From: Anisodus tanguticus
Lineage: Eukaryota; Streptophyta; Magnoliopsida; Solanales; Solanaceae
NCBI GenBank assembly: GCA_034509755.1
Contig: CM067543.1
Location: 57,220,653 to 57,284,652 of the forward strand
Length of the DNA: 64,000 bases
Direction of reading: 5' to 3'
The translations under genes were made by a program, and so were the position numbers. Below are positions 47,763-58,700 of the stretch, in pieces. Below the pieces are notes generated by a model. That model did not search any database, was not told where the DNA came from, and saw only the letters and a program-made list of their open reading frames with translations. How positions within the stretch are numbered: the stretch's first letter is position 1; each line of letters begins with the position of its first letter.

Positions 47763-48437
47763 CTCCCCCAAGTTTGGAATGGAAAATATCTTTCATTCCT
47801 AACTTGGATACCAAAACACTATGTTGATGATGCCCCAAGGCCTTGGTCAAAATATCTGCCGGTTGATTTTCACTAGCTATATGAGCTGTCTTGATTAGTC
47901 CTTGTATTTTTCTCTTATAAAATGACAATCTATCTTTATGTGTTTTGTCCTCTCATGATACATAGGATTTGAAGCAATCTGCAAAGCTGCCTTATTATCA
48001 CATCTCAGCATAATTGGCATTTTGATTTCCACATGCAATTCAGCATCATTGGCATTTTGATTTCCACGTGCAATTCTTTCAATAATCCATTCAGCCATAC
48101 TAACTCTGCAATTGTATGTGCCATGCTTCTATACTCAACTTCCGCTGAGCTTCTAGACAATGTGCTTTGGTTCATTGCCTTCCAAGATATCAAGGAAGTC
48201 CCCAACTTTATACAATATCCAGTCACTGACCTTCTTGACATGGGACATGCAGCCCAGTCTGAATCACAAAAGGCATGTATTTGTTGATCACCACTGCTAG
48301 ACATCAATAATCCAACTCCAGACTGCTTCTTGACATATTGGATCACATGTAAAGCTGCATCATAGTGAAATTTCTTAGGTGCATTCATGAACTGACTTAG
48401 GCATTGTATTGCATATGAAATGGTCTGGTTATGGTGA
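47763..48437 (-). pseudogene. copia RNase H with 35-bp internal duplication
   Basis: On the minus strand: MNAPKKFHYDAALHVIQYVK, HAFCDSDWAACPMSRRSVTG, SWKAMNQSTLSRSSAEVEYR, then after a repeated ELHVEIKMP the frame continues CDNKAALQIASNPMYHERTK, HIKIDCHFIR and ADILTKALG. The 35-base repeat (about 48003-48072) shifts the frame. Confidence 0.85.
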
Positions 48438-49577
48438 GGTTGTCACGCTTTGAACCATGGCCTGGGCGAAACACCGCACTCGGTGCCTGACTGCATGTGA
48501 CCGAATGAATCACATGACTTGCTTGTCAACATGGGCATCAAAACATATACTAAATATGATAATGAAAACATGTAAACCATAATACTGAATTTATAGTCTG
48601 AAAGTATAATGCGAAAATATTATGAAAATATAATAAGTCTGAAAATCCAATACTGACATGACATACTAACCCAATCTATGAAACCTTTGAACATAAATCT
48701 GCTAATCGTTTATCAGGACAAGGCCATGTCATACCTCTACTAATAATGCATAATCGAAAATAACTAAACTGACACCCCGAATGAGATGGGGCTCACCAAA
48801 TTGTTGATATAGATAAAGTCCTAGCGGGTAGCTCCGCCGTCCTAAAACTCAGCACTTGCACCGTGGAGTGCAGGCCCCATGCAAAGGGACGTTAGTACAT
48901 TTTGAATTGTATTGTATGTAAGCCACTAGAGAAATAAGCAGGCACATGACATACTAGGACATAAAACTAAAACTGAAACATGAGCATGAACATGATCTGA
49001 CATGATTATTAGAACATGTATAAAATCTATATATATGTAAACTTGTAAACTTGTATATATGTGGGGAGAACAATAGCATAACCGACAACATAAATCACCA
49101 TGTGGGTACGTGGAGTTTGGTACCTGGCCCGACCAGTAGAGCTTTCCCATACCTTGTCGGGGTATGAGACATGAGCATGACAACAAATGATCCAATCTGC
49201 AAATCTAAAGGTATAGTCCTCTGGGTGGAGCGACCCTTATCCTACGGTGGCATACGTAATTTCAGGCTACTAGAGCCTTCTTGGTAAACTATGCAACTCC
49301 CAAAACTATGTACATGAAAATAGTGGCTTGTAAGCCCATGGATTTCATGAAATAACTTGTAAACTTAATCTTGTAAATTCATAGTTTAACATGTGAAGAA
49401 ATACGTAATATAACTTATATAAATCATGAAAAACATATATGACTTCATGGAACCGAGTAGTAATGATCATAACTTGTATTTAAGAACTCATGAAAATTAA
49501 GACATGAGTTCATGGATTACGGACAGGTTCATGACAATCACAATTGACATATCATGAATGTAAACAACGACAACACG

Positions 49578-49615
<38 letters not shown>

Positions 49616-49631
49616 ATATATATATATATAT
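49578..49631. repeat. (TCTA)n/(TA)n microsatellite
   Basis: About ten TCTA units followed by about ten TA units. Confidence 0.9.
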
Positions 49632-50019
49632 GAACTTGAACAAAATCATAGGTTTGAAGAATTCATGTTTCATGGATTACATGTAGCGTGGGAAAGAATA
49701 ATGATGTCCCCACGTGGATAGAATCTCTACATACCTCAATTGCTCCAAAACTTGTCTTAAAAATCCAAACTTTGAAGAATAATCCCAATGCTTGAACCTT
49801 AATTCCCCGAGTTGAGTTTTCTTGAAAACCCTAGGTTAGAAATAGTAAATTACGCTTAAGAATTGATTATACTACATTAGAATCATACGGAAATACATAG
49901 AAAGGACTTACCTTGGTGTAAGAGATGGTTGGAATGATAGAACCTTCGTTCTAGGGCTTGGGAATATGAAAACTGATTTTTGAAACTAAGGGTCGTATTT
50001 ATATTGTTTGTTGTCGGCA

Positions 50020-50270
50020 CGATATTGACGGTCTTAGTCTGGGCCATCAATATTTTGACGGTCCAGGTTGACGGCATGTCAATGAATTGACGGTCCGTAT
50101 AATTGGACCGTACTATTATTTTTTAAAATTTTTCAGAGAGTTGAAAATTTTGAATTTCTGAGACGGTGAAGATCGACGACCCGTCAGTAATTTGACGGTC
50201 CGTAGAATTGACAATCAGGATGTCATATTTCAAAAAATGAAATTGACGGTTCGCTGTGACTGTCCGTACT
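50020..50270. repeat. 'GACGGTCCGT' word cluster
   Basis: Words such as tgacggtcc, gacggtccgta and ggaccgta recur in both orientations at irregular spacing within 250 bases, near the right end of the 1.95-kb insertion. Confidence 0.55.
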
Positions 50271-50391
50271 TCTTGGCGTCAAATTTGACCTATAGAGCTG
50301 AAACTGGTTTTTCAACTTAAACTCCCCATTTTTGGTTTTCTACATCCATGAATCGTAAACATGACTTAGTTTAGAGGTACGAGGTGTTACA

Positions 50392-51290
50392 ATATAGCAA
50401 CTTCCTAACCAATCTCTAATAACTCCCCATGTCCTCTAATATAGGATAATCTACAACCTTCTTAGCATCTGTGGTACTGTCTAAATCACTTTTGGTGCAT
50501 TCATCATACTCTATGCTTGTAAACTAAGCATTTTGTTCCATAGGTATACTTTTTGGTTTTGAACTAGCCAGTCCTGCTCCTGAGATCATTTTAAGTGCAT
50601 CTTTTCTTTGGGACATCAAAATTCCTTCTCTTGACCTGACAGATTCTATGTCTAAGAAATATCTGAGTTCACCCAAGTCTTTCATTTTAAACTTCTTATG
50701 CAAAGCTGCTTTAGCATTTTGAATTTCTTCAAGGGCATCACATGTCACAAGTAGATCATCTACATAGACCAGTAACAAAACAAACTTGTCATTAACAGCT
50801 TTAGTGAATAAGGAATAGTCATGTTTACTTTGAGTGAAATCAATGTTTAACAAGGCTTGTGTCAGTTTTAAATTCCATTGCCTAGATGTTTGTTTGAGAC
50901 TAGAGAGATTTGAGTAGTCTACATACTTTGGTCTCCCACTGACTACCAAATCCCTTAGGGAAAGTCATGTAAACCTCTTCGTCAAGGTCTCCATTCAAAA
51001 AGCATTATGGACATCCATTTAAAAAACAGGCCAGTGTTTGAGTGAGGCAGTAGCATACATTTGTAAGCTTGGCTACAGGAGAAAAAGTATCATGGAAGTC
51101 CAATCCTTCTTGTTGAGTATATCCCTTGGCCACTAGATTAGCTTTAAACATTTCTACAGTGCCATCAACATGATACTTGATCTTATATATTCATTTACAA
51201 CCTATGTGTGACTTACATGTAGGCAAATACACTACTTCCCAAGTATGATTTTGTTCTAAAGCATCAACCTCAAGTTTCATAGCTTGTATC
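50392..51290 (-). pseudogene. copia reverse transcriptase, disrupted
   Basis: The first part (51290-50950) has WIQAMKLEVDALEQNHTWEV and EGLDFHDTFSPVAKLT with stops. The clean frame 50949-50524 has SRQWNLKLTQALL and the catalytic YVDD in LLLVYVDDLLVT, then GELRYFLDIE. It ends at the inserted element, within RKLLY. Confidence 0.85.
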
Positions 51291-51310
51291 CATCTCTTAT
51301 CCTTGGAAGC

Positions 51311-52700
51311 TTATGTAAAAGAAGTAGGTTCAGTATCAGTGGAAAAATTAACAAGGAAGAACTGAAAATGAGGTGGAAGATGAGAGTAGGAAACTGAATG
51401 ATTAATAGGAAATGAAGTGGTAGAAAGGATTGGTGGATGCTCATAATCAGTGATCCAAATAGCAGGTTTAGAGGTTCTGCTTGATCTTCTGAGTGGTATA
51501 ACTGGAGGAATGACAAGAGATGAAGAATGATCATCCAAAGTATGATTAGTAGCAGATGTAGATGGTGCAGTAGGAGAAGGATTAGAAATATGTGATGTAT
51601 GTGAAGTAGATGAGTCATTAATAGGAGGATCAAGTATAGGTAAGGCATGTGAATTAGTGAGATCAAGAGTAGAAGTGACCACTGGTGGTGGAACAATATC
51701 ACTGGACAAAGGAGAGTCTGTAGTTTCAGCAGGTGAGGTAGAAGGAGTTGTGGAAGAAACAGAAGAAGGAGATAGAGTAGATGAGTCAGAAAAAAGGTTA
51801 TAATGAGGAAGGATGGGTACATGGAACAAATTATGTTTTGGATATTTAAAAGGGAAACTGTCTTCTTTGAAAACAACATCTGTATTAGTGATGAATGTGT
51901 TGGTTTCAAGACTGTAGATATGATATCCCTTTTGAGTGTCAGAGTATCCTATGAATACTCTAGGAATGGATTTAGGAAAGAATTTGTCATAGTAATTTGG
52001 TTGAGTGGTGTAACAAAGACATCCAAGAGTCTTCATGTGAGTGAATTGAGGAGCATGACCATGAAATAACTCATAGGGAGATTTCCCATGTAATGTAGAA
52101 CTAGGAAGTCTGTTTAGGATATATGTGGCTGCTAACAAACAGTGTCCCCAGAATTTTAATGGAATATGTGCTTGGAATCTAAGAGCCCTATTAACCTCAA
52201 GCAGGTGTCTGTGCTTTCTCTCCACAACACCATTTTGTTGTGGAGTGTGTACACAACTACTTTGATGAAGAATTCCCTTAGAGGAAAAAAGACTAGAACA
52301 AACAGTATTGAAAAACTCAGACCCATTGTCTGATCTTAAGAACTTTGACTTTAGCAGAGAATTGAGTTTCTACTAATTGCAAGAAGTTTAGCAATACAAC
52401 ATTCACATCAGATTTCAATCTCAACAAGAAGATCCAAGTCATTCTTGAGTAATTATCAACAAGAGTAAGAAAATATCTATAGCCATTGTAAGTACACACC
52501 CTATATGATCCCCATACATCTACGTGAACAAGTTCAAAAACTGAAACAAAATTAGAATTGCTAGTGGGGAATGATAGTCTATTTTGCTTAGCTAGGGGAT
52601 AAACATGACAATTATAAGAAAATGAAGTTTGTAGATGACTTCTTATTGGAGGAATTTCTGTAAAACTGTAAGGGGAGCATGACCAAGTCTTTGGTGCCAT
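51311..52700 (-). pseudogene. copia integrase, two frames
   Basis: The 52700-52317 frame has HVDVWGSYR, GYRYFLTLVDNYSRMTWIFL and RLKSDV. After a break, 52225-51311 (304 residues) has MERKHRHLLE, ALRFQAHIPLKFWGHC, FIGYSDTQKGYHIYSLE and the RRSSRTSKPAIWITDY hinge. A long Ser/Pro/Thr-rich linker lies between them and the reverse transcriptase. Confidence 0.88.
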
Positions 52701-53112
52701 AGGATATTAGTGTGTTGTTGAGTAGATGAAGAACAAACACTTAGAACTGAAACTAGCAACATGTGTTGAAGGATTGAGGATGTAGAGTCCATCCTTGAGA
52801 CTATCAATCCCCCTCACCATGCCACTGTAGAGGTCCTGAAACAGACAGAAGTCAGGGTAAAAATTCACTGAACATTGAAGTTCTCTAGTGTACTTAGTAA
52901 CATATAAAAGATTGTATTGAAAATCAGGTATGTATAGAACATTGTGAATAATCTGGGATTTGGAAATATGACAAGATCATGTGTGTGTGATTTTGGTGCT
53001 ACTTCCATTTGGTAGTTGTACAGATTTTAAGTTAGAAACAGGCAAATGATGTGGATTGGATTAATAGATTCAAGCATGAAGTCATGTGATTTGATACCCC
53101 ATAGTCAATAAT

Positions 53113-53589
53113 TCAATTACATTGGTCAGTATTAGAATTACCTACCATGTTAGCCACCACAGCTGGTCCCTTCTCTTTGCTTAGCATCTTTATTATCCTT
53201 TCACACTGCTCATCAGTGAAGACTGGCACAGTGTGAGTGAACTTGTTTATAATTGAAGCTTCATCTTGTTGTGCACCTTCCTCAGCACATAGGTTGGCAT
53301 TATGTGCTCTAGTTCCAGTGTTCTCACAGACTTTGTTTCTCTTATTGTTGTTTAACTTAAAACCTGGTGGATAACCATTCAGTTTGTAGAAATGCTCCCT
53401 TGTATGCTCTTTCATTTTGCAGTAATCACAGTACAAATGAGAATTAGGATACTTCTTAGTTTTCATGCCAGAACTAGATGCATTTGCTGAGATTGAAGAA
53501 CTTGCTTCATGATCTGCTGGTCCACTGCCTAAAATGTCAGTTTGGCTCTCATAACCACTGCTTCTTTGACTTTCCTCCCGTATGATCAT
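53113..53589 (-). pseudogene. copia gag zinc-knuckle segment
   Basis: 158 residues. The knuckle reads CDYCKMKEHTREHFYKLNGYP: the last Cys is replaced by Phe, so zinc binding is lost. The end (about 53120) runs into the protease, where the active site reads IDYGVSNHMT instead of a DTGA or DSGA type. Confidence 0.8.
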
Positions 53590-54255
53590 AGAATATGCCT
53601 AATCTAGACTAGGCACAGGATCCAGCATCAAAATGTGACGTCTCTGAGGTGCATATGTGTCGTTTAATTCTGTAAGAAACTTCATCAACTTTTGTTGGCC
53701 GAGAAACTGAGTAAATGCTTAGCAGTACCACATTCACACATAGGAGGTATAATCGACTCAAAGTCATCCCAAAGATCATTCAATTTTGAGAAATAAATGG
53801 AAACAAAAGAGATTTCTTGCTATAAACTGCTAATCTCTCTATTCATGTGATAGATTTTTGTGGCATTGACTTTATCAAACCTTTCCTCAAGTGCGATCCA
53901 TACTTTTTGTGCATTAGACGAGTACACAATTCATCTTCTCAATTCCTGAGCAACAAAGCTTCTTATCCACGATTGGACCATGGCATTAGACCTCTCCCAG
54001 TGATGTAGCCTAAACGAATCTGTTTTGTAGCTCTCTCTTTTGCAGCTTCCATCTATGAACCCAATTTTATTCTTCACGAGCAAACACATCTTCATAGCTC
54101 CATTCCGAGTAGTTCTCTGCTCCTATCAACAATTGAGGTACTAGTGCCAATCCAGGTGAATCTGATGGATGTAAATAGATCGGATCGTTGCAATCAAGAA
54201 TCAGAACATTTGCATGTGATGATCCACCCTCAATGCTCGTATTTTCAATCGCCAT
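53590..54255 (-). pseudogene. copia gag N-terminal region, decayed
   Basis: ATG at 54255-54253. The frame (to 54067) starts MAIENTSIEGG and has NDPIYLHPSDSPG and LLIGAENYSEWS, the copia gag N-terminal pattern, then shifts. The remainder to 53590 has only short matches. Confidence 0.75.
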
Positions 54256-54366
54256 TACAATTTTGCACCGATAACGAATCGCAGAAACAAATTAGGTCAA
54301 AATTTTGATGGATTTTTAGTCACGAAGCTCTGTATCGTGGATCAAAATAGCTTGACTCTGATATCA

Positions 54367-54669
54367 TGTTAAAACTAGCCAACATCCGCCATTGTTAACC
54401 TTGAGAGCTTTGTGTGTATCAGTGAAGAAGAAAGGGGAAAAGAAGTAGACCAACAGAGATGAAATCAGATATTTTGAGAGAACAATTCTCTTCAATTGAA
54501 TGAAATCTTACACACATATATATAAAGATGTTCTAAGCAAACGACCTTGAACTAAAAATATCTTAACAACTCTAACTAACTGTCAGCTCATTAATAACTA
54601 ATCTCTAATAGAAGCTTACAATTCTTCCAGCTCACTGTACAACCAACATATTAACTTCATATTTCAACA
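54367..54669 (-). repeat. 5' LTR of the minus-strand copia element
   Basis: 303 bases. On the minus strand it begins tgttgaaatatgaag and ends ctagttttaaca, directly followed by the tRNA primer site. A TATA-like tatatataaag stretch lies near 54516. Confidence 0.85.
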
Positions 54670-55129
54670 CTTCTTCGTCCATTAAAATGGACCTGAACAT
54701 CGCATTATGCTTGTTAGGCGTGTGCAAAACTGGTCATACTCTTTGTTAACAAATTGAAATAAAAATTATCTAAGTTTAAAACATTTATTATACTTTTTTA
54801 ATCTAATGAACCAAACAATTTCATCATTATTTAATCTCCCTATTATAATCCTCATATTATGCTTGACTCGTTAATGTTAGCAAATCTTATTACCGGAGCT
54901 TTACTGTGAAATCAGTGACTTCATGTGTCTGAAATTTTCGACAAGAGAACATTTAAATTCACCTTTTAACATTTGTCTTTACTTAAATTATGAGGCCAAG
55001 AAAAAAAACGAGAGATATTCTCCTTAGCGAATAAAAAGTCTAATAATGGTCAAAATTGCTAAATCTCAGGTAATACACACAAATTTAGGAGGTTATTTTT
55101 TTATTTCTTGTCCGGTATCTAATACACTA
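54670..55129. other. Upstream region of the hydrolase gene, no other gene seen
   Basis: AT-rich. The first bases (cttcgtccattaaaatggac) may continue the exon-like stretch broken at 47498. Nothing else was recognised. Confidence 0.4.
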
Positions 55130-55304
55130 CTTCCTCCGTTCCATATTACTACACTCTAATCAATATTAATTATTTTCAACAATATTTAATATCAAAGGTA
55201 AGATGGAAAAAAATTAATTTATTATATTTTGGTTTTGTAAATTGATAAGTGATTTGAGACAAATATTTTTAGTAATGTAGACAAGTAATATAGGACGGAG
55301 GAAG
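55130..55304. mobile_element. Stowaway-type MITE in hydrolase promoter
   Basis: Terminal inverted repeats cttcctccgttccatattac and gtaatataggacggaggaag, flanked by TA on both sides. 175 bp. It lies about 435 bases before the start codon at 55740. Confidence 0.85.
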
Positions 55305-55739
55305 TATTTTGGATCATGTATTATATTTTTTAATAAGAATGACAAGTAAGGTGGACCGATGAAAGTAACTATTTAATCTTAATAAGAGGTGTGGATTATT
55401 TAATCATGACACGACAAGAATAAATAAATAAAAAAAAAAAGAAAGGGAGCTAGCTGATATTTCCAAAAAAAGATTCCACATTTCTTTTACTCATATTTCA
55501 TTTCAAACCCTCATTAAAAATCTCCAAATTGACACAGATGCACTTTCAATTTAAGCACTAATAAACCTAAAAGAAAAAGAAATTTGTGCATTTTAAGTTA
55601 ACATTTTCTTTTGTGTATTTTAAGAAGGACCTACTAAAAACTGTAAATGGGTCTGGGTCGACTTTGAAATGGTCCGAAATCAAGTTTTATAAACTTTTGC
55701 TGTGCCCAAAAAAGTGGAAGCAAATTACTTTAGTGAAGT

Positions 55740-58700
55740 ATGATTGATCAGTTCATCAATTTTGTTATTCGTCCACCAAGGTACGTTTGTCTTTCTTTCT
55801 TAGGGCACTGTTTTGAGGATTCATTGAATTTTGTGCTAATTGTTGTGTATTTTACTTGTTAATGCTTAATTGAGTAATGTAGGTTTGGATTGCATAGTCC
55901 ATGTATTGAATTTTATATTCCCCCTTGCATTTTATCAAACTCCTTCTATTTTTACGTTTCTTGTACTTTGATTATCGTATTCATTTGTTGTTTTCTTAGA
56001 CTGTTTTATCATGCTTTTTATAGTATTTTTTTGTCATGACTTTTTATACTGCTTTGGATTGCATGTGACGAGGGTCTACCAAACAACCTCTCTACCTCCC
56101 ATGGTAAGGGTAAGGTCTACGTAAACTCTACCCTCCCCAGATCCCATTTTGTGAGATTTCATTGGGTATGTTGTTGTTGTTGGTGTTGCATTTGATCAAA
56201 CTATGTGAATGCTAAGATTAACTTAAGTCATATTTTACTGTATCAGAAGAGTTAAAAATAAAATAAAAAGCAAGATAATCAAAGATGGAGACTTTTTTTC
56301 TTTACATGTCTTAATTGGGTAATGTAGGTTTGAGTTGCATAGTCCATATTGAATATTTTATTGAATTTTTTTCCCCTTGCATTTGATCAAACTATGTGAA
56401 TGCAAAATTATTAAAGTAAGTCATATGTAGTTGTATGAGCTTAGCCCATTCCTATTTGCCTTGGTGATGGACGGACTGACGCGACAAATCCAAGGAAAGT
56501 TATCATGGTGTATGTTATTCGCAGATGACATAGTCCTGATTGATGAGACTCGCAGCGGAGTGAACGCAAGCTGGAGGTTTGGAGACATACTCTGGAGTCT
56601 AAACGGTTTAGGTTGAGTAGGACCAAGACATAATATTTGGAGTGCAAGTTCAACAACGGGAGCGACCCTAAGACAGGCGTGGAGGTGAAACTTGGTACTC
56701 ATGTCATTCCAAAGAAAGGAAGTTTCAAGTACCCAGGGTCTATTATCCAAGGGAATGGAGAGATTGATGACGATGTCACACATCGTATTGGGGCAGGGTG
56801 GATGAAATGAAGGCTCGCATCTGAAGTTTTGTGCGATAAAAAGGTGCCACAAAAATTTAAAGACAAGTTCTATAGGGTGGTGGTTAGACAGACCATGTTG
56901 TATGGGGCGGAGTGTTGGCCAGTCAAGACTTCGCACATATAAAAGATGAAAGTTGTGGAGATGAGGATGTTGAGATGGATGTGTGGGCATACAAGGAGAT
57001 ATATGATTATAAATGATGATATCCGGGACAAAGTGGGAGTGGCCTCGGTGGAGGATAAGATGCGGGAAGTCAGGTTGAGATGGTTCGGACATGTGCAGAG
57101 AAGTGACATAGATGCCCCAGTGCGAATGTGTGAGAGGTTGGCTATGAATGGGTTCAGGAGGGGTAGAGGTAGGCCGAAGAAGTATTGAGAAGAGGTGATT
57201 AGACGGAATATGGTGCGTGTGCAACTTCCTGAGGACATGACCTTAGATAGAGGATTGTGGAAGACACGGATTATGGTAGAAGGGTAGTAGGTAGTCGAGT
57301 ATAGTCCTACTTACGCTTACAAAATGATAGTTGTAGTGTTATAACTGTAGGCCCGATTAGCCTATTAGTGCAGTATTGCTTTATAGTCCCCTGTAGTTTG
57401 ATTTCTGCTTCTATGTGTTCTTTAGTGTATTTTATTTATCTTATTTAGTTGTGTTAACTACTGACTCCTTTTGTTAGAATGCGCTATCATGGCGTTTCTC
57501 TTTGTTTCTTTGCTTTGCACGTGATTATGCTTTGTCTTAGAGGTAAGGTCTGCGTGCACTCTACCCTTTTCAGACCCTACGTTGTGGGATTTCATTGGGT
57601 ATGTTGTTGTTGTTGTATATGTAGTTGTATGAGAGAAAAAAAGACAATCAAAGATGGAGACCTTTTTTATTTTTTTACAATTTACATAGCTCAATTTTTC
57701 AGACAAGAGGGGGTTGCTCAGATGGTAAGCGCTCTCCACGTTCAACCCGAAGGTTGCGAGTTTGAGTCACCAAGAGAGTAGGGGGGAGGGGATAAAAAAA
57801 AGTTTTTTTTAAAAAAAAAATAGCTACCCTGCGGGAGCAGGCTGGTGGCGGTGGCGGTGGGTAATGTTTAGTCCTTGACCTACTGTGCAGCAAGGCTAGT
57901 TTTACACAATTGGTCTATCAACCCTTGTCTCTCTGAACCTCATTAATCTCACCTTTTGAATAGGGGAACTGAACATTTTCCCTTCAGCAGCTGTAATGCT
58001 TTTGCCTTAGCATATGGTACTCAAATGTCAACCATTCCTTTTCCCGCTTTTTTGGTTTGGAACTTCTGAGACGTTGTTGCATACTTGCATGGAGATACAC
58101 TGAGTTTCAGACCATGCACCACTAGCTCTCAAGGATTTCTTAGTTATAAATAAAAAACAAAAAGGAAGAAGATATACACTGCTATTCATTAAGATATGCC
58201 TGCAGTATGTTACCACTGTTTCCCTAGGTCCATGAGTTTTCTAATTATTCACTCAATTCTTTTAACTAGGTCTCCAGCCTGATTTATGATATAATCACTG
58301 CTCCATTTTTTATTTGGTCTTTGATGAAAACCTCTAATCTATAATCTGAGTCTTTTGAGTTGTTTGATAGTTCTTGAGAGGCTTTTCAACTGCTCTCTAT
58401 TGTATAACAGGGCAGATTACAATCCAGATGAGTTTTTATGGGAGAAGGAGTTCAGTCTTGGGGGCAGAAAGTACAAAAGAGAAGACTTTGAGGCAAGTAT
58501 GGTCACCTCTTACCTAAAGTGGTCACACTTGCTTGTTTGTGTTAGTCATGGTCTTCTAATTAATAGGATTATCCTTGTTTCATCTAATTTATTTATTTAT
58601 TTTCAGCTTAAGAATGAGAGAGGTTACACCTTGCGATGCAGTCATTATACTCCATCATCATTTCCCGATGGTGCTCCTCTTCCTTGTGTTATTTACTGCC

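Larger units (their letters stand above)
48441..50391. mobile_element. Unclassified 1.95-kb insertion inside the copia element
   Basis: It starts tgtcacgctttgaacc and ends acgaggtgttaca, giving TG...CA and short TGT(C/A)AC-like inverted ends. It has no coding capacity. It contains 'cggtgcctgactgcatgtg', 'gtagctccgccgtcc' and 'gggacgttagtacat', a (TCTA)n-(TA)n microsatellite, and near the right end a series of 'gacggtccgt' words (50010-50260). These recall a very common nightshade repeat. It could be a solo LTR or a class II element; no target duplication is seen. The interrupted copia reading frame resumes on both sides (RKLLY | LTITRP). Confidence 0.65.
47499..54669 (-). mobile_element. Ty1/copia LTR retrotransposon on minus strand, interrupted by a 1.95-kb insertion
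   Basis: LTRs lie at 47499-47762 and 54367-54669 (tgttaaaactagcc to tatttcaaca on the + strand). The primer site next to the upper LTR reads, on the minus strand, tgatatcagagtcaagc, like the initiator tRNA-Met complement. The purine tract by the lower LTR is cttgggggag. Bases outside are GTTCT (left) and CTTCT (right), a target duplication with one change. Gag, zinc knuckle, protease, integrase, reverse transcriptase and RNase H occur in that order on the minus strand, all broken. An unrelated piece (48441-50391) splits reverse transcriptase from RNase H. Confidence 0.92.
55867..57690 (+). repeat. Ancient duplication inside hydrolase intron 1
   Basis: Blocks occur twice in the same order: gtaatgtaggtttggattgc / gtaatgtaggtttgagttgc (55874, 56318), gcatttgatcaaactatgtg (56187, 56379), and aatcaaagatggagac (56277, 57647). 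Each copy was later hit by a different insertion: a LINE-type tail (56040-56185) in the first and a 1.2-kb LINE (56440-57616) in the second. Confidence 0.65.

Noticed and set aside
51277..51909. 210-residue Leu-rich frame on the minus strand
   Set aside because: It is the out-of-frame shadow of the integrase C-terminal linker (51311-52225).
56421..57238. 267-residue and 122-residue minus-strand frames in hydrolase intron 1
   Set aside because: Antisense shadows of the LINE; the plus strand carries the recognisable reverse transcriptase and C-terminal motifs.
57708..57790. Functional tRNA gene
   Set aside because: A and B boxes are present, but the stems of a mature tRNA do not form and the context is that of a SINE head.
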